Shown one piece after another: positions 1 to 9,572 of a stretch of DNA of 52,557 nt. The DNA comes from Arenibacter latericius DSM 15913 (lineage in GTDB: Bacteria > Bacteroidota > Bacteroidia > Flavobacteriales > Flavobacteriaceae): contig NZ_AUKX01000038.1 of NCBI RefSeq assembly GCF_000424985.1, forward strand, positions 1 to 52,557, read 5' to 3'. The position numbers were made by a program, and so were the translations under genes. The notes beneath the pieces were generated by a model. The model was not told where the DNA came from, made no database searches, and worked only from the letters and a program-made list of their open reading frames with translations. Positions within the stretch are counted from its first letter, which is position 1. Each line of letters starts with the position of its first letter.

Positions 1-123
1 AAATGAACCCTATATTAATCTTATGAAATATGCAGCTTAGGATTGTTGATAAATTAAAGTAGATATCCTTTTTTTAATCATAGAATACAGGCGGATCAGT
101 CGATTACAGCTAGAAGTATCCAG

Positions 124-2664
124 TTGTTTCCAGGTAATAATGATTTGGTCACTTCTTGTGAATTACAGGCCTTTGTTGGGAATGAATTTGTTACGATAAA
201 ACAATTTGATTTTGATCGTCGTGATTTTCAGGGTCAAACAGGCCCATTATCCTATGGTCCATTAGCGGTTTCATTTCCTGAAGTAACTTCAAGCCAGTTT
301 AAATTGATTTTTAAGGATATTCAAGCTTTAAATGCAGTCGATGTTTTGGCGGCAAAGCCTTCAGGTTTAGCAGAGATACGCATATCAGGAGCGGTGGTTT
401 TGGATAATTATCTAGATAAAACACTTGGTAGGATGCATCCTACCCCATGGCCTAATGCTGAATCTTATGTTTGGCAGGCGCAACCTGAACTACACAACAC
501 ACAATTGGTCATAGCCGACGACGGAGTGCTGGATATTTCTGAATATATGGATGAAAACGGAAATCTCGTTTGGGATGCTCCTGAAGGGGATTGGACTGTA
601 ATGCGATTTGGAATGACCCCAACAGGAGTGAAAAATGATCCGGCGGCACCAAGGGGTAAAGGATATGAAGTGGACAAGGCGAATCGTGAATTAGCGCGTT
701 TCCATTTTGAAAATTTTATTGGAGAGTTTTTAAAACGAATTCCTGAGGAAAGTAAAAGTGCCTTCAAATATGTGATTGCAGACAGTTTTGAAAAAGGATC
801 ACAAAACTGGACAGATGGATTTGCTCGAAAATTTGAAGAACGCTATGGTTATGACCCGAAAAAATACCTGCCAGTATTCTCAGGTAGAGTTGTGGGTAGT
901 GTGGCAGCATCTGAACGTTTTCTTTGGGATCTTCGCCGAGCAGTTGCTGATGATGTAGCTTATGAATATGTAGGCGGTTTACGGGAAATAGCGAATGAAA
1001 ATGGTCTGAAATTGTGGTTGGAAAATTACGGCCATTGGGGCTTTCCTTCCGAGTTCTTAATGTATGGTGGACAATCGGATATGGTCAGTGGAGAATTTTG
1101 GAATGAGGGTACCTTGGGTAATATTGAATGTAAAGCTGCTTCTTCGGCAGCACATATCTATGGTAAGAAAACTACTTCAGCTGAAAGTTTTACAGCCGGA
1201 CAAAGATCATTCGTAAGGCATCCAGCTATGTTGAAGAGGCGTGGTGATTGGGCTATGACGGAAGGAATAAACCATCATGTGCTTCATTTGTATATTCATC
1301 AACCAGATAATGATAAAGCGCCAGGAGTGAATGCATGGTTTAGCACTGAGTTCAATAGACATAATACCTGGTTCGAACAAGGAAAAGCCTATTTTGATTA
1401 TTTAAGAAGATCTCAACATCTGTTACAACAAGGAAATTATTCTGCTGATGTGTGTTATTTTATTGGAGAAGATGCCCCTATTATGACTGGTGCTACTAAC
1501 CCACCTCTACCAGATGGATATTCCTTTGATTATATTAATGCGGAGGTCATATTAAGCAGAATGACTGTCAAAGAGGGAAGGTTTGTATTGCCAGATGGAA
1601 TGAATTATGGTATGATGGTGTTGCCTCCTATGGAAACTATGCGCCCAGAATTATTGGCTAAGTTAGAACAATTAGTATTGGAAGGAGGTAGGATTTATGG
1701 ACAAGCGCCAAAAACATCTCCTAGTTTACAGAATTATCCTCAGAGTGATGAAAAGGTTAGTACTTTGGCATCAAAATTATGGGCAGGAGATTCGAAAATT
1801 AAGACCTACGGTAAAGGGGCTGTGATCGTAGATATTCCTTTACAAGAAGCATTAAATGCCTTCGGCATCCATAAGGATGTTGAGGTTAGTGATGACGTCT
1901 TGTGGACGCACCGAGAACAAGAAGGTCTTGAGATTTACTTTTTGACCAATCAAAGCGGAAAGGATATTGAAGTAAATCCTTCGTTTAGAGTAGATGGATT
2001 AAAACCGCAGCTTTGGGATGCTGTGACCGGTGAAATTAAAGCGATTTCAGAATATTCAGTCGTGAATGGAAGAACTATTATTCCTCTAAAAATGGAAATA
2101 GATAGAAGTTGGTTTATTGTATTTAGTAACAATTCAAGTGATTTAATCAAAAAGGGTAGTATTTCAAATATACCTGAATATTATGTAGCCCAAACTATTG
2201 ATGCCTCCTGGGAGATTGATTTTGAAGCTAAGAATATTGCTCCAAAAACGATTGTGACAACCGAATTGATGGACTGGTCCAAAAGTGAAGAAGAGTGGTT
2301 GAAGTATTATTCAGGAAGAGCTAATTATACAACCAGTTTTAATTACCAAATACCTGACGATAAAGAGATATTCTTGGATTTAGGTGACGTAGGGGTAATG
2401 GCAACTGTCATGCTGAATGGGGAAAATGTGGGTACTTCATGGATGCCACCATATCGCTTAAATATAACCGAGGTTGTGCAAGAAGGAAAAAATAAGCTGG
2501 AAGTAAAAGTAGTTAATGTTTGGCGCAACCGATTAACTGGAGATAAGAGATTGCCGTTAGAGAAACGTACAACCTCAGTGTTGATAGATCAAATTACGCC
2601 AGAAGAGGAAATGATATCTTCTGGGTTGATAGGGCCTGTAACTATTAAGACTACTGCAAATTAG
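124..2664 (+). CDS. GH106-like alpha-L-rhamnosidase, 5'-truncated
   Basis: The protein resembles GH106 alpha-L-rhamnosidases, exported enzymes that remove terminal L-rhamnose from glycans. Visible landmarks (from the TTG at 124) are DSFEKG near residue 220, LENYGHWGFP near 299, SGEFW near 322, TSAESFT near 351, and a C-terminal beta-sandwich segment with a MLNGENVG motif near 762. The C-terminus looks complete. The N-terminus does not: the frame is open only from about 58, behind a TAA at 55-57, and the 66 codons-worth of frame before the first motif lack an ATG, a signal peptide and the first 150-250 residues usual for the family. The 5' end was probably lost by deletion or rearrangement, so the gene is likely non-functional unless a distant start is used. 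Family call is fairly sure; activity is doubtful. Confidence 0.75.
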   Translation: MFPGNNDLVTSCELQAFVGNEFVTIKQFDFDRRDFQGQTGPLSYGPLAVSFPEVTSSQFKLIFKDIQALNAVDVLAAKPSGLAEIRISGAVVLDNYLDKTLGRMHPTPWPNAESYVWQAQPELHNTQLVIADDGVLDISEYMDENGNLVWDAPEGDWTVMRFGMTPTGVKNDPAAPRGKGYEVDKANRELARFHFENFIGEFLKRIPEESKSAFKYVIADSFEKGSQNWTDGFARKFEERYGYDPKKYLPVFSGRVVGSVAASERFLWDLRRAVADDVAYEYVGGLREIANENGLKLWLENYGHWGFPSEFLMYGGQSDMVSGEFWNEGTLGNIECKAASSAAHIYGKKTTSAESFTAGQRSFVRHPAMLKRRGDWAMTEGINHHVLHLYIHQPDNDKAPGVNAWFSTEFNRHNTWFEQGKAYFDYLRRSQHLLQQGNYSADVCYFIGEDAPIMTGATNPPLPDGYSFDYINAEVILSRMTVKEGRFVLPDGMNYGMMVLPPMETMRPELLAKLEQLVLEGGRIYGQAPKTSPSLQNYPQSDEKVSTLASKLWAGDSKIKTYGKGAVIVDIPLQEALNAFGIHKDVEVSDDVLWTHREQEGLEIYFLTNQSGKDIEVNPSFRVDGLKPQLWDAVTGEIKAISEYSVVNGRTIIPLKMEIDRSWFIVFSNNSSDLIKKGSISNIPEYYVAQTIDASWEIDFEAKNIAPKTIVTTELMDWSKSEEEWLKYYSGRANYTTSFNYQIPDDKEIFLDLGDVGVMATVMLNGENVGTSWMPPYRLNITEVVQEGKNKLEVKVVNVWRNRLTGDKRLPLEKRTTSVLIDQITPEEEMISSGLIGPVTIKTTAN

Positions 2665-2727
2665 AAAGGAGGGGGTAAATTAAACTCTGTCTGAATTAAG
2701 TATAATTAATACTATTCAGACGGCATT

Positions 2728-3415
2728 ATGACACGCGAAGAACAAAAAGAACTGAAGAAAAGACTCTTGCCCAATTTATATCGGGCAAGAGTCTTTTCGG
2801 CAAGGATAGCGCCTTTGCACCTATGCTCAAGAATTTCATTAAGAAAGCTCTAGAGGCCTAATTTGATGGTCATTTGAACGCATCTGAGAACTCCATTGGT
2901 AACAAACGCAACGGTAAGGGCAAGAAAATGATCAAGAGCGGCTTCGGTACTTTCGAGATCGATACCCCTCATGACCTATTAAGCAGTTTTAGTCGGATTA
3001 CCGTTAGAATCATCCCAGATGTGAAAGACTGGCAGAACCGGCCCTTGGAGTCGGTCTATTGCATCGTATGGTTTGATGCCATGCATTATAAGATCAAAGT
3101 GGATGGAAAGATAGTGCACAGAGCTCTTTACAATATTTTAGGGATCAACAAGGAGGGATATCGGGAAGTCTAGGGAATATGCATCTCCGAGAGCGAAGGT
3201 GCTGACTTTTGGCTACAAGTACTCACTGATTTCAACCAGCATGGACTAGAGGATATACGGTTTGCTTGTAAGGATAACTTCAAAAGCTTTATTAAAGTTA
3301 TTGATGCATTTATCCGAAAACCCAGGTATAACTGTGTAGCAATATCTTATAGAAGTAGGCATATGAAAATTCACATATTCTTATCCCTTAGAAGCACTGG
3401 TCTATAGCACACTTT
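2728..3415 (+). pseudogene. IS256-family (Mutator-type) transposase remnant
   Basis: The region starts with ATG and MTREEQKELKK, then needs a frameshift to continue as GKDSAFAPMLKNFIKKALEA, a stop, and HLNASENSIGNKRNGKGKK. The segment FEIDTPHDLLSSFS is followed at once by IIPDVKDWQNRPLESVYCI, so about 100 residues are deleted in between. The DDE-region piece VWFDAMHYKIKVDGK and NILGINKEGYREV follows, then another stop and degraded matches up to about 3415. The order and motifs are those of IS256-family transposases. Several stops and a deletion make it inactive. The only continuous piece is 2874-3173. Confidence 0.85.
2759..2798 (+). repeat. 13-bp perfect hairpin inside the IS256 remnant
   Basis: AAGACTCTTGCCC and its exact reverse complement are separated by about 10 bases and followed by TTTT, so it could act as an intrinsic terminator. 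Frame comparison shows the bases also correspond to the usual transposase N-terminal coding sequence, so the symmetry may be chance or a secondary event. Confidence 0.5.
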
Positions 3416-3506
3416 AAATAGTGGAATACCATACTAGGACATTTAGCTCTACGGAAGAGTTTTGGCCTTTATTAATGACAAAAGAAACAGCATAATTAGT
3501 AATAAA

Positions 3507-3545
3507 TATATAACAAGATTAATCTTGTTATATAGGAGCAAACCA
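3507..3545. repeat. 28-bp perfect palindrome joined to an orphan IS3-type right end
   Basis: Bases 3507-3534 form a perfect 14+14 palindrome (TATATAACAAGATT and its complement). The right arm and following bases (CTTGTTATATAGGAGCAAAC...) closely match the right end of the IS3 element at 42605-42628 (CTTGTTATATAGGGGTCAAA...). It is best read as a leftover IS end in the transposon graveyard. No IS3 coding remnant is recognisable next to it. Confidence 0.55.
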
Positions 3546-3699
3546 ACTAAGCATAAAAAAATATCAATTAGTTATTTAATTTAAACACATTTACGAATGA
3601 GCAACAGTCCTATTTTTGATAAACCTATTTTCTTATTCGAAAAAATTGCTATCTACTTATATATAAATTTATTATCATTGACATAATAAATATGCGGAA

Positions 3700-4012
3700 A
3701 TGATTCCAAAGGATTTGAAAGGTTTTTTTAGTAAGTTCGAGCCTATTAATACAGCCTCAGGTTATTTCAAGCGCCCTATCGACCGACTATTAATTCTTAA
3801 CTAAAGGAGCTCAGGTCACTGCGGTAAGCAACCTACATTGTAGGTGCGGGTATATTCGATCCAACCACGGGGTCAAGGAGGGGCGACTTTATGTTTGCAA
3901 GGAATGTGGGAAGAGTTTCAGCGAGATAACTAGCAGGTTCTGGTTCAACGTCAATAATATAGAAGTGCGTTTGAAAGTATTCATGGATATTATTAATGGT
4001 GTAGCTATCTGA
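3700..4012 (+). pseudogene. zinc-ribbon transposase remnant (IS1/IS1595-like)
   Basis: A short frame from ATG 3700 (MIPKDLKGFFSKF) ends in a stop near 3797. A second frame then gives CRCGYIRSNHGVKEGR, LYVCKECGKSFSEIT and a helical stretch, stopping at 4010-4012. The CxC...CxxC zinc ribbon followed by GKSFS is typical of the N-terminus of IS1/IS1595-type transposases. The catalytic part is absent, so it is a dead fragment. Bases 4013-4239 hold no recognisable gene. Confidence 0.5.
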
Positions 4013-4239
4013 ATATAAAATTATTTGAATAGGCTCTTTACCCTGTATAGGTAGAAGACCACATGCGATTTTATGTCATTGATTATTTCCATGGCTGTAA
4101 GTCTAATACGACATGGACGAAATGCAAGAATATCGTACTGAACAATATGTTAATTGGGTCATTGCGGAAATTGTAGAATGCTAGGTGTTTGAATGGCAAG
4201 ATTGGTGAGTTTATTGTTAACTTATAAATTATATTAATA

Positions 4240-5286
4240 ATGGAAATGTTTAAGTATATTGAGATTGATGAAAATTCGCGTATACCCAAATATAGGCAGA
4301 TAGTAGAATCCATCATCAATAATATATCACATGGACACCTGAAAATAGACGATAAAATACCTTCAATAAATAGTTTTAGCGAGGAGTATATCCTTTCTCG
4401 GGACACAGTTGAAAAGGCTTACCAAATTCTTAAAGATAGAAATATCATCACCTCAGTAAGAGGGAAAGGATATTATGTAACAAGAACAAAATTAATATCA
4501 AAAGTCAATATTCTGTTCCTTGTCAATAAATTGAGCACTTATAAAATGCTTATTTACAATTCATTTATTAACAATATAGGTGGTAATTCCCATACCGATC
4601 TTCACATTTATCATTGCGACAATTCATTGTTCCTAAATTTAATCGAAAAGAATATCAATGCATACGATTTCTATGTTATTATGCCACATTTTAAGACGGA
4701 AGGTCTTAATCATGTTAGCTATACCGAGGAAGCAATCAAGGCTCTGAATAGGATTCCCAAGGATAAGCTTGTTATCATGGATAACAACGATCTTAAACTT
4801 GAAGGACATGTCTCTGAGATATACCAAGATTTTGAAAACGATATCTATAATGCTCTAAAAGAGGGATTGGATAAGATATCTAGATATAAAAAGCTGATAT
4901 TAGTATATCCACACAAATCGGTTTATCCATACCCAAAAAAAATTTTATATGGTTTTAGAAAATTCTGCGTGGCATACAATATTGATTTCGAAATACTGGA
5001 TGAAATCATAGATGATATTGTTTTAAAAAAAGGGGATTTGTTTATCACTATAGAAGAAGCGGATCTTGTGAATTTAATCAATCAAATTCGTGAAAAGGAA
5101 TTTATAAAGGGTACGGAAATTGGGGTGATATCATATAACGACACGCCTTTAAAGGAATTGCTGGGAATTACTGTTATTTCAACGGATTTCAAGGTGATGG
5201 GGGAGTCGGCTGCAAGGATGATCTTAAATAAGGAGAAAGGGAAAATTAAAAACCCCTTTAATTTTATCGATCGGAACTCCTTGTAA
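4240..5286 (+). CDS. GntR-family transcriptional regulator with LacI-like sugar-binding domain
   Basis: Residues 10-75 form a GntR winged helix-turn-helix (RIPKYRQIVESI, IPSINSFSEEYILSRDTVEKAY, RGKGYYV). Residues about 85-348 look like a periplasmic-binding-protein-type effector domain (VNILFLVNKLSTYKML near the start, GVISYNDTPLKELLGITVIST near the end). This architecture is common in Bacteroidota regulators of monosaccharide catabolism, such as FucR/AraR-like proteins. It probably senses a sugar; which one cannot be read from sequence, though the neighbouring rhamnosidase remnant makes a deoxysugar plausible. ATG 4246 is an alternative start. It stands alone among pseudogenes, so its original operon may have been lost. 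Confidence 0.8.
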   Translation: MEMFKYIEIDENSRIPKYRQIVESIINNISHGHLKIDDKIPSINSFSEEYILSRDTVEKAYQILKDRNIITSVRGKGYYVTRTKLISKVNILFLVNKLSTYKMLIYNSFINNIGGNSHTDLHIYHCDNSLFLNLIEKNINAYDFYVIMPHFKTEGLNHVSYTEEAIKALNRIPKDKLVIMDNNDLKLEGHVSEIYQDFENDIYNALKEGLDKISRYKKLILVYPHKSVYPYPKKILYGFRKFCVAYNIDFEILDEIIDDIVLKKGDLFITIEEADLVNLINQIREKEFIKGTEIGVISYNDTPLKELLGITVISTDFKVMGESAARMILNKEKGKIKNPFNFIDRNSL

Positions 5287-5411
5287 ATTGTAAAAAAGGA
5301 TAATGCCAAGTTGTATTGTTTTATCGTTGACTCTGGTAGTATAGGCAATCTGAAAATCCAATTCTTTTACATTTTAAAGCAAGTATCTATTCCTAATTGC
5401 GATTGACAACG

Positions 5412-5445
5412 AGATAAATAATTGCAAATTGTTTTGCATTTATCT
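5412..5445. promoter_or_regulatory. imperfect palindrome downstream of the GntR gene
   Basis: GATAAA...TTTATC flank an inner TGCAAA-TTGT-TTTGCA repeat (5423-5438). The symmetry is operator-like, but no gene in the right place follows on the plus strand. The remaining bases of 5287-5736 hold nothing I recognise. Confidence 0.3.
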
Positions 5446-5736
5446 AACCCCTCAAAAATATGTAAGGTAAAAAGGTGGCGAAGGTATTATATTGAGTAAA
5501 AAAAACATTGATCTTAGTAATAGAGCGCATCAAATAAATGGTTTTCAGATTGTTGATTCGAGTTTTAATCTGTTACCAGTATTTTATAAAGAGTGAAACA
5601 TCGAAAACAAGCCCATGGTTCATGAATCAGAGTTTTAATTTAATTTTTAAATTCAAGATACAATGCATCAAGAATTTTATTTCAGTACACTTTTACATTT
5701 TCATTGAGTATTTCGGTTCGTTTTGTGCCACTGGCT

Positions 5737-5937
5737 TTAAATCAATGGGCTGCTTTGCTTCATTAAGCTTTTGGCCATAATCGAAGCATCGGTGATCAGC
5801 CAATAGCATTCTGCAACATTGGCAAGATATTTTATTCCTTCGGTATATCTGGTATCTGTCAATGGGATATGGTATAGCATTTCCGAACCGTGAAAATGTT
5901 TCAATCCACTTAAAATTTCAATGATTTGCGCTCTCAT
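5737..5937 (-). CDS. DUF6876-like protein, C-terminally truncated
   Basis: This 66-residue product carries GLKHFHGSEMLYHIP, YTEGIKYLANVAECYWLITD and a stop soon after. The pattern of an alcohol-rich segment, then TxGIKYLA...CYWLI, is what I recall for DUF6876 proteins. Those are usually about 100-115 residues long and occur next to ssb on Bacteroidota mobile elements. Here the second half is missing, so it is probably broken. It follows ssb on the same strand with a 75-base gap. Family assignment is from memory of the pattern; function is unknown. Confidence 0.45.
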   Translation of the reverse strand: MRAQIIEILSGLKHFHGSEMLYHIPLTDTRYTEGIKYLANVAECYWLITDASIMAKSLMKQSSPLI

Positions 5938-6011
5938 TGTGATTTTGTTTTAGAGGATAATAATGAAGAAAAGGACGCAACTTTCTGCAGATACGCCCTC
6001 TTTAATACATT

Positions 6012-6365
6012 CTAACCGGCATCATTGCCGTTATTGGTTCCCAACAAAAGGATTTCCCTTGCTTCTACTTCGGTGATGTACCGTTGGTTTCCGTCGTTCG
6101 TTGTGTATGTACGGGTCTTTAATTTCCCTACTACACCAATTTCCTGCCCTTTACCGGCATATTTCTCTATGATCTCGGCGGTCTTTCCCCAGGCCACGAT
6201 AGAATGCCATTCTGTATTCTGGGTTTTCTCACCTTTTACATTTTTGAAAAATTCATTGGTGGCGAGCGAAAAACGGGCTGCTTTTCTCCCGTTTTCCAAA
6301 ATGGTTACTTTTGGGTCCTCCCCAAGGTTTCCGATTAACTGAACATGATTTCTGATAGTACTCAT
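6012..6365 (-). CDS. ssb: single-stranded DNA-binding protein
   Basis: The 117-residue product begins MSTIRNHVQLIGNLGEDPKV and contains RFSLATNEF, TEWHSIVAWGKTAEIIEKYAGKG and VVGKLKTRTY, the standard OB-fold core of bacterial SSB. SSB coats single-stranded DNA during replication, repair and conjugative transfer. The acidic C-terminal tail of housekeeping SSB (DDDIPF type) is missing; the protein ends NNGNDAG. Short SSBs of this form are common on Bacteroidota conjugative elements, and the neighbour at 5737 agrees with that. It is probably a leftover of a mobile element rather than the chromosomal copy. Confidence 0.9.
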   Translation of the reverse strand: MSTIRNHVQLIGNLGEDPKVTILENGRKAARFSLATNEFFKNVKGEKTQNTEWHSIVAWGKTAEIIEKYAGKGQEIGVVGKLKTRTYTTNDGNQRYITEVEAREILLLGTNNGNDAG

Positions 6366-6447
6366 AATACAAGATTTAAAAATTAATAATTGTCTACCCG
6401 AACCTCGTCAGAATGAACTGTCGGACCGGCCTTCGGATGGTTTACGT

Positions 6448-6579
6448 TTATATTTTTTTAATTGATTTACTTATTATATCCGGAGCGTTTTCCTTTTTCT
6501 GTCTTTTTAACTTTGGTTCTGCGATTTTGTTGATGATTTCGTAAGATTTCATAAGAATCTTTTTAGATTTACTTCCCAT
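6448..6579 (-). CDS. small lysine-rich hypothetical protein
   Basis: A 43-codon frame starts at ATG 6579 and reads MGSKSKKILMKSYEIINKI, then ends SKSIKKI. The frame is open upstream to a stop near 6637 with a similar Lys/Asn-rich composition. I do not recognise the family. It lies 80 bases upstream of ssb on the same strand, so it could be the last gene of a lost mobile-element operon or a non-coding artefact. Confidence 0.25.
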   Translation of the reverse strand: MGSKSKKILMKSYEIINKIAEPKLKRQKKENAPDIISKSIKKI

Positions 6580-6639
6580 AGAGCGGTTGCTGTTACCTTT
6601 TTTTGTTGCTTTCGGAAGTTCAATATTCAGGCTAGGTTA

Positions 6640-7405
6640 GGCGTATAAAAAGTGGAACGTAGGGAAACGGTTTATGCCGCTGCCCTAGAATGAATGTTGT
6701 TGTTTTGCTGTCAAAAAAAGGTGGGGTCAGTGGAGGTTCGGGAAGTGTGTGTAAAAGCTCTGTGAAGTAGGAAAACTTTGGAAGCGGGACCAAATGCAAA
6801 AATGATTTTCTGATTTGGCGGACTCCGTTTCCAGTTTCGTCTTAAAGAGAAGTGTGCTTCCCAGCAGAGCGGGAAGGGCTAACGAAACGGAAAGAAGAAA
6901 TAGGGGACGGTGTCCAAGACCATTCTAGAGAAGCTCTTTGTCCGTAATGGAGGGTAACGCAATGAAGTGGCAATGTGTTGAACGGGAGAAGAAAATAGAT
7001 TGTTATTCTGAGTAGGATTATAAGCTGAATTACTTTTAATGATAGTTGAGATTTAAGGGGTTATTTATGAGCTATTTTTGATAAATTAATTATTTTTAGA
7101 TTATTCCTCCGTTTCGCGAAATTATAATTTCAAGGAATGGCACAATCAATGATCTAATCTGGCAATAGAAGATCCATAAAGTGGAAGTAACATTGATCTC
7201 CATACGTAGAAAAGATTTGGACGTCAATTTTTTTAAGGTAAGAAATGGTAACTTAAATGTATCTCTTATTATTTCTATGTAGGAGATTATTCTAATCGAT
7301 AAATTAATGAGTCGCTATATCTTATGGTTTGGCCCCTATAATACAAGTGTATTTTTTATTGACAAATACATATTTGACTTTTGGGCTCGATTGTAGATTA
7401 TTAAT
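6640..7405. other. intergenic stretch without recognised genes
   Basis: No open frame with protein-like composition is seen on either strand. Bases about 6700-7000 are richer in G on the plus strand than the neighbouring AT-rich DNA, which suggests eroded foreign DNA, but no motif is identifiable. Confidence 0.4.
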
Positions 7406-8671
7406 TTAAACAAATAGTTTATTAGGATAATTCCATTTAATTTTCGCTACAAAAACGCTTCCATCACTTCCGTATTTTTCAACACCTTCTGGTTGCATCC
7501 ATTCTGAAACTGTAACCCAAGTTTCATTTTGAGACACGTCAGTTATACCAAAATTACCTAATCGTGCACCTCGTTCTGGAACAAGAATCCTCTCTGTAGA
7601 TCTAATTACACATAAATTTTCTGAATCAACCTCGCCAATAAATAACGGTGCCCTATTACGGAATACATGATCGTTACCTGCGCCTTTGCGTGTATATGCT
7701 AAAAATAAGGCTTTGCTATGTGTTATCCAATGTTGTTGTGTATTGTAACTTCCAAGTTCAGTTCCATCATCAAATTTCCATGGTCGATATTGGTCAAAAT
7801 GCAATCCATCTTTACTTCGCGCTACATAAGCTTTTTTATCATTTCGCATTGTTAAAAAATAATCATCTTTGAATTTTGTCAAAGAAGGTTCTCCTAATCC
7901 TCGGGTTTCATCATTTAATTCTAATTCTGTTCCATGTGAAAGATAAATTAATTTTTTCCCATCAAAAGAACATCTACTAACAATAACTCGCGAATTTTTT
8001 CCTTCAGGATTAAAATAAATAGGCAGTAGAATTTCACCATTTTTTAAGTCATAGCGTTGAACAGAACCTGCTCCGGAATTATAAAATTTTACTTTATCTG
8101 GCATTTCTAATTTTCGCCAATCACTCCATTTTCCCTGGCGTATGTCATAAACTGAGTATCCTGTGCTTCGTGGTCTAGGATTTGTTACTTTCCAATTTGG
8201 CGTATATGCAACAGTATGTCCCAAGCCTAATAAAGTTTTTGTAGCAGAATGCCATTTTAATGAGAAATCACTTAAGGCTACAGGGCGCTCAACACCATCT
8301 ATTAATTCGATACGGGGCGCTAAAGTTTTTAACTTTTGTGGCTTTGTCCAGTTTTTAGCGAGGTTATTTGTATTCAATCCATACATTCCATAGAAAACGT
8401 CACTTCCTTCTAGATTTAATTTGTTCATGGTCATTACTACCTTCGGCATACTATTTTCACCTGCACCTGGTACAATTCCAGCCCTTGGATGACACCAGCA
8501 ACTTTTTCCATCAAACAATTTTGTGGGAACCTGTAAGTCTATGAGATAACCTAAATTCTCTTTTTTAAAGTTGTAATGCGACGGAATAAAAGCTATGGTA
8601 ATCCCACCAATCAAAGTTGATTTCAGGAAATTCCGTCGGTTTAAATCACAACCCTCGATTCTTTTACCCAT
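7406..8671 (-). CDS. Tat-exported sialidase-fold (BNR-type) glycosidase-like protein
   Basis: The 421-residue product has a twin-arginine signal (RRNFLKST near residue 12) followed by a hydrophobic stretch. It probably folds as a beta-propeller like exo-sialidases: VSRCSFDG, YVARSKDGLHF and VALSDFSLKWH are propeller-like strands, and GEPSLTKFKDDYFLTMRNDK resembles an inverting-propeller acidic/arginine strand. Canonical Asp-boxes (SxDxGxxW) are weak. A glycosidase role outside the cytoplasm is likely, but the substrate is open. The gene is alone on the minus strand, opposite to the catabolic island, with about 900 bases of AT-rich DNA before it. Confidence 0.65.
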   Translation of the reverse strand: MGKRIEGCDLNRRNFLKSTLIGGITIAFIPSHYNFKKENLGYLIDLQVPTKLFDGKSCWCHPRAGIVPGAGENSMPKVVMTMNKLNLEGSDVFYGMYGLNTNNLAKNWTKPQKLKTLAPRIELIDGVERPVALSDFSLKWHSATKTLLGLGHTVAYTPNWKVTNPRPRSTGYSVYDIRQGKWSDWRKLEMPDKVKFYNSGAGSVQRYDLKNGEILLPIYFNPEGKNSRVIVSRCSFDGKKLIYLSHGTELELNDETRGLGEPSLTKFKDDYFLTMRNDKKAYVARSKDGLHFDQYRPWKFDDGTELGSYNTQQHWITHSKALFLAYTRKGAGNDHVFRNRAPLFIGEVDSENLCVIRSTERILVPERGARLGNFGITDVSQNETWVTVSEWMQPEGVEKYGSDGSVFVAKIKWNYPNKLFV

Positions 8672-9520
8672 ATTTTATAAAATTTTTCAAAATCTCAACT
8701 AATTTTAATGATTCGTTTATTAAAGTAAATTAGAAAATAAATATGGAAAAGAAAATTTAAATGATTTTAGTTAAAAATCTACATCTTAATTTCTATAAAT
8801 TTTTCATTTAGATTGAGCTCCGTTTTTATATGATTATTGATCTGAAGTTTTTTATAAAAATTACTATTGATAAATTTCGTCGTTATATATGTTTCTCTTT
8901 GGCTATTAGATTGTGATAATGTTTAGCAATTCCAATTACATTTCTGAAATAAGTTTTGTTACTTTATGTAAATTTTAAATTCATATATTGAGAGTTAGGA
9001 TATAGCTTTGTGCAAATTAAATATGGGTATAGGTATGAATTTTACTTAAAATGAGTTAATTTCTAAGTTCTATTTTATACAAGTTTGAGACTTGTAAGTA
9101 ACCGATGACCGATATAAGAATAATTATTTCAATTATATTTGAATTTAAAGATGTTATTAAAGCATTTGATTCAATACTTATAATTGTAAAGAATGAATGC
9201 GCTTTTAATACCAACTTTTTTAAAATTTTAGGGCGCTAAACTATTTATTAATGTTAAGTGTTTTCACATATCCCTTATAAAGGAGTCTTAGCAAAATGAA
9301 CTAATCTGCCAATGGATATTAAGATAATATCTTATTGCAAATGAATTAAATTAATGAATATAAATCTAATACACATTATTTAATGTAGTTTGTTTACTTA
9401 AGGGTATGAAAGGTTGTTTTTAATATATTTAATCATATGGTTCTCCAATTTTTAAATTGAAGTATAGATTTAGATGTTTACCCACTTCAAATTTCGTTTA
9501 TTATTTGGAAGGTGGATTTA
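8672..9520. other. long AT-rich intergenic region
   Basis: No gene or gene relic is recognised. It separates the divergent genes at 8671 and 9573 and so must hold both promoters. An ACAAGT-N5-ACTTGT repeat at 9079-9095 has the opposite arm order to the FadR-type operators found later. Confidence 0.4.
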
Positions 9521-9549
9521 ATATTAGATTAACGAAACGAATCTAATAT
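9521..9549. promoter_or_regulatory. 10-bp perfect inverted repeat before 3-hydroxybutyrate dehydrogenase gene
   Basis: ATATTAGATT and its exact complement AATCTAATAT are separated by AACGAAACG, ending 23 bases before the ATG at 9573. The arm length and spacing fit a dimeric regulator's operator or a 5'-leader hairpin. It is unlike the TTGT-N3-ACAA sites elsewhere, so this gene may be under a different control. Confidence 0.5.
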
Positions 9550-9572
9550 ATCAGATTTAAGGTTTATAGAAG

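Noticed and set aside
465-767. 100-codon minus-strand frame inside the rhamnosidase
   Set aside because: Shadow of the GH106 frame, whose motifs are clear on the plus strand.
2759-2798. Hairpin as terminator of the rhamnosidase gene
   Set aside because: It lies within transposase coding sequence about 95 bases after the stop and matches the expected coding bases, so the role is uncertain.
5538-5780. 80-codon plus-strand frame
   Set aside because: Low-complexity, Phe/Ile-rich product without recognisable pattern; overlaps the better-supported minus-strand DUF6876-like fragment.
9079-9095. ACAAGT-N5-ACTTGT repeat as a fourth GntR operator
   Set aside because: Arms are in the opposite order and spacing is five, not three; it does not fit TNGTNNNACNA.
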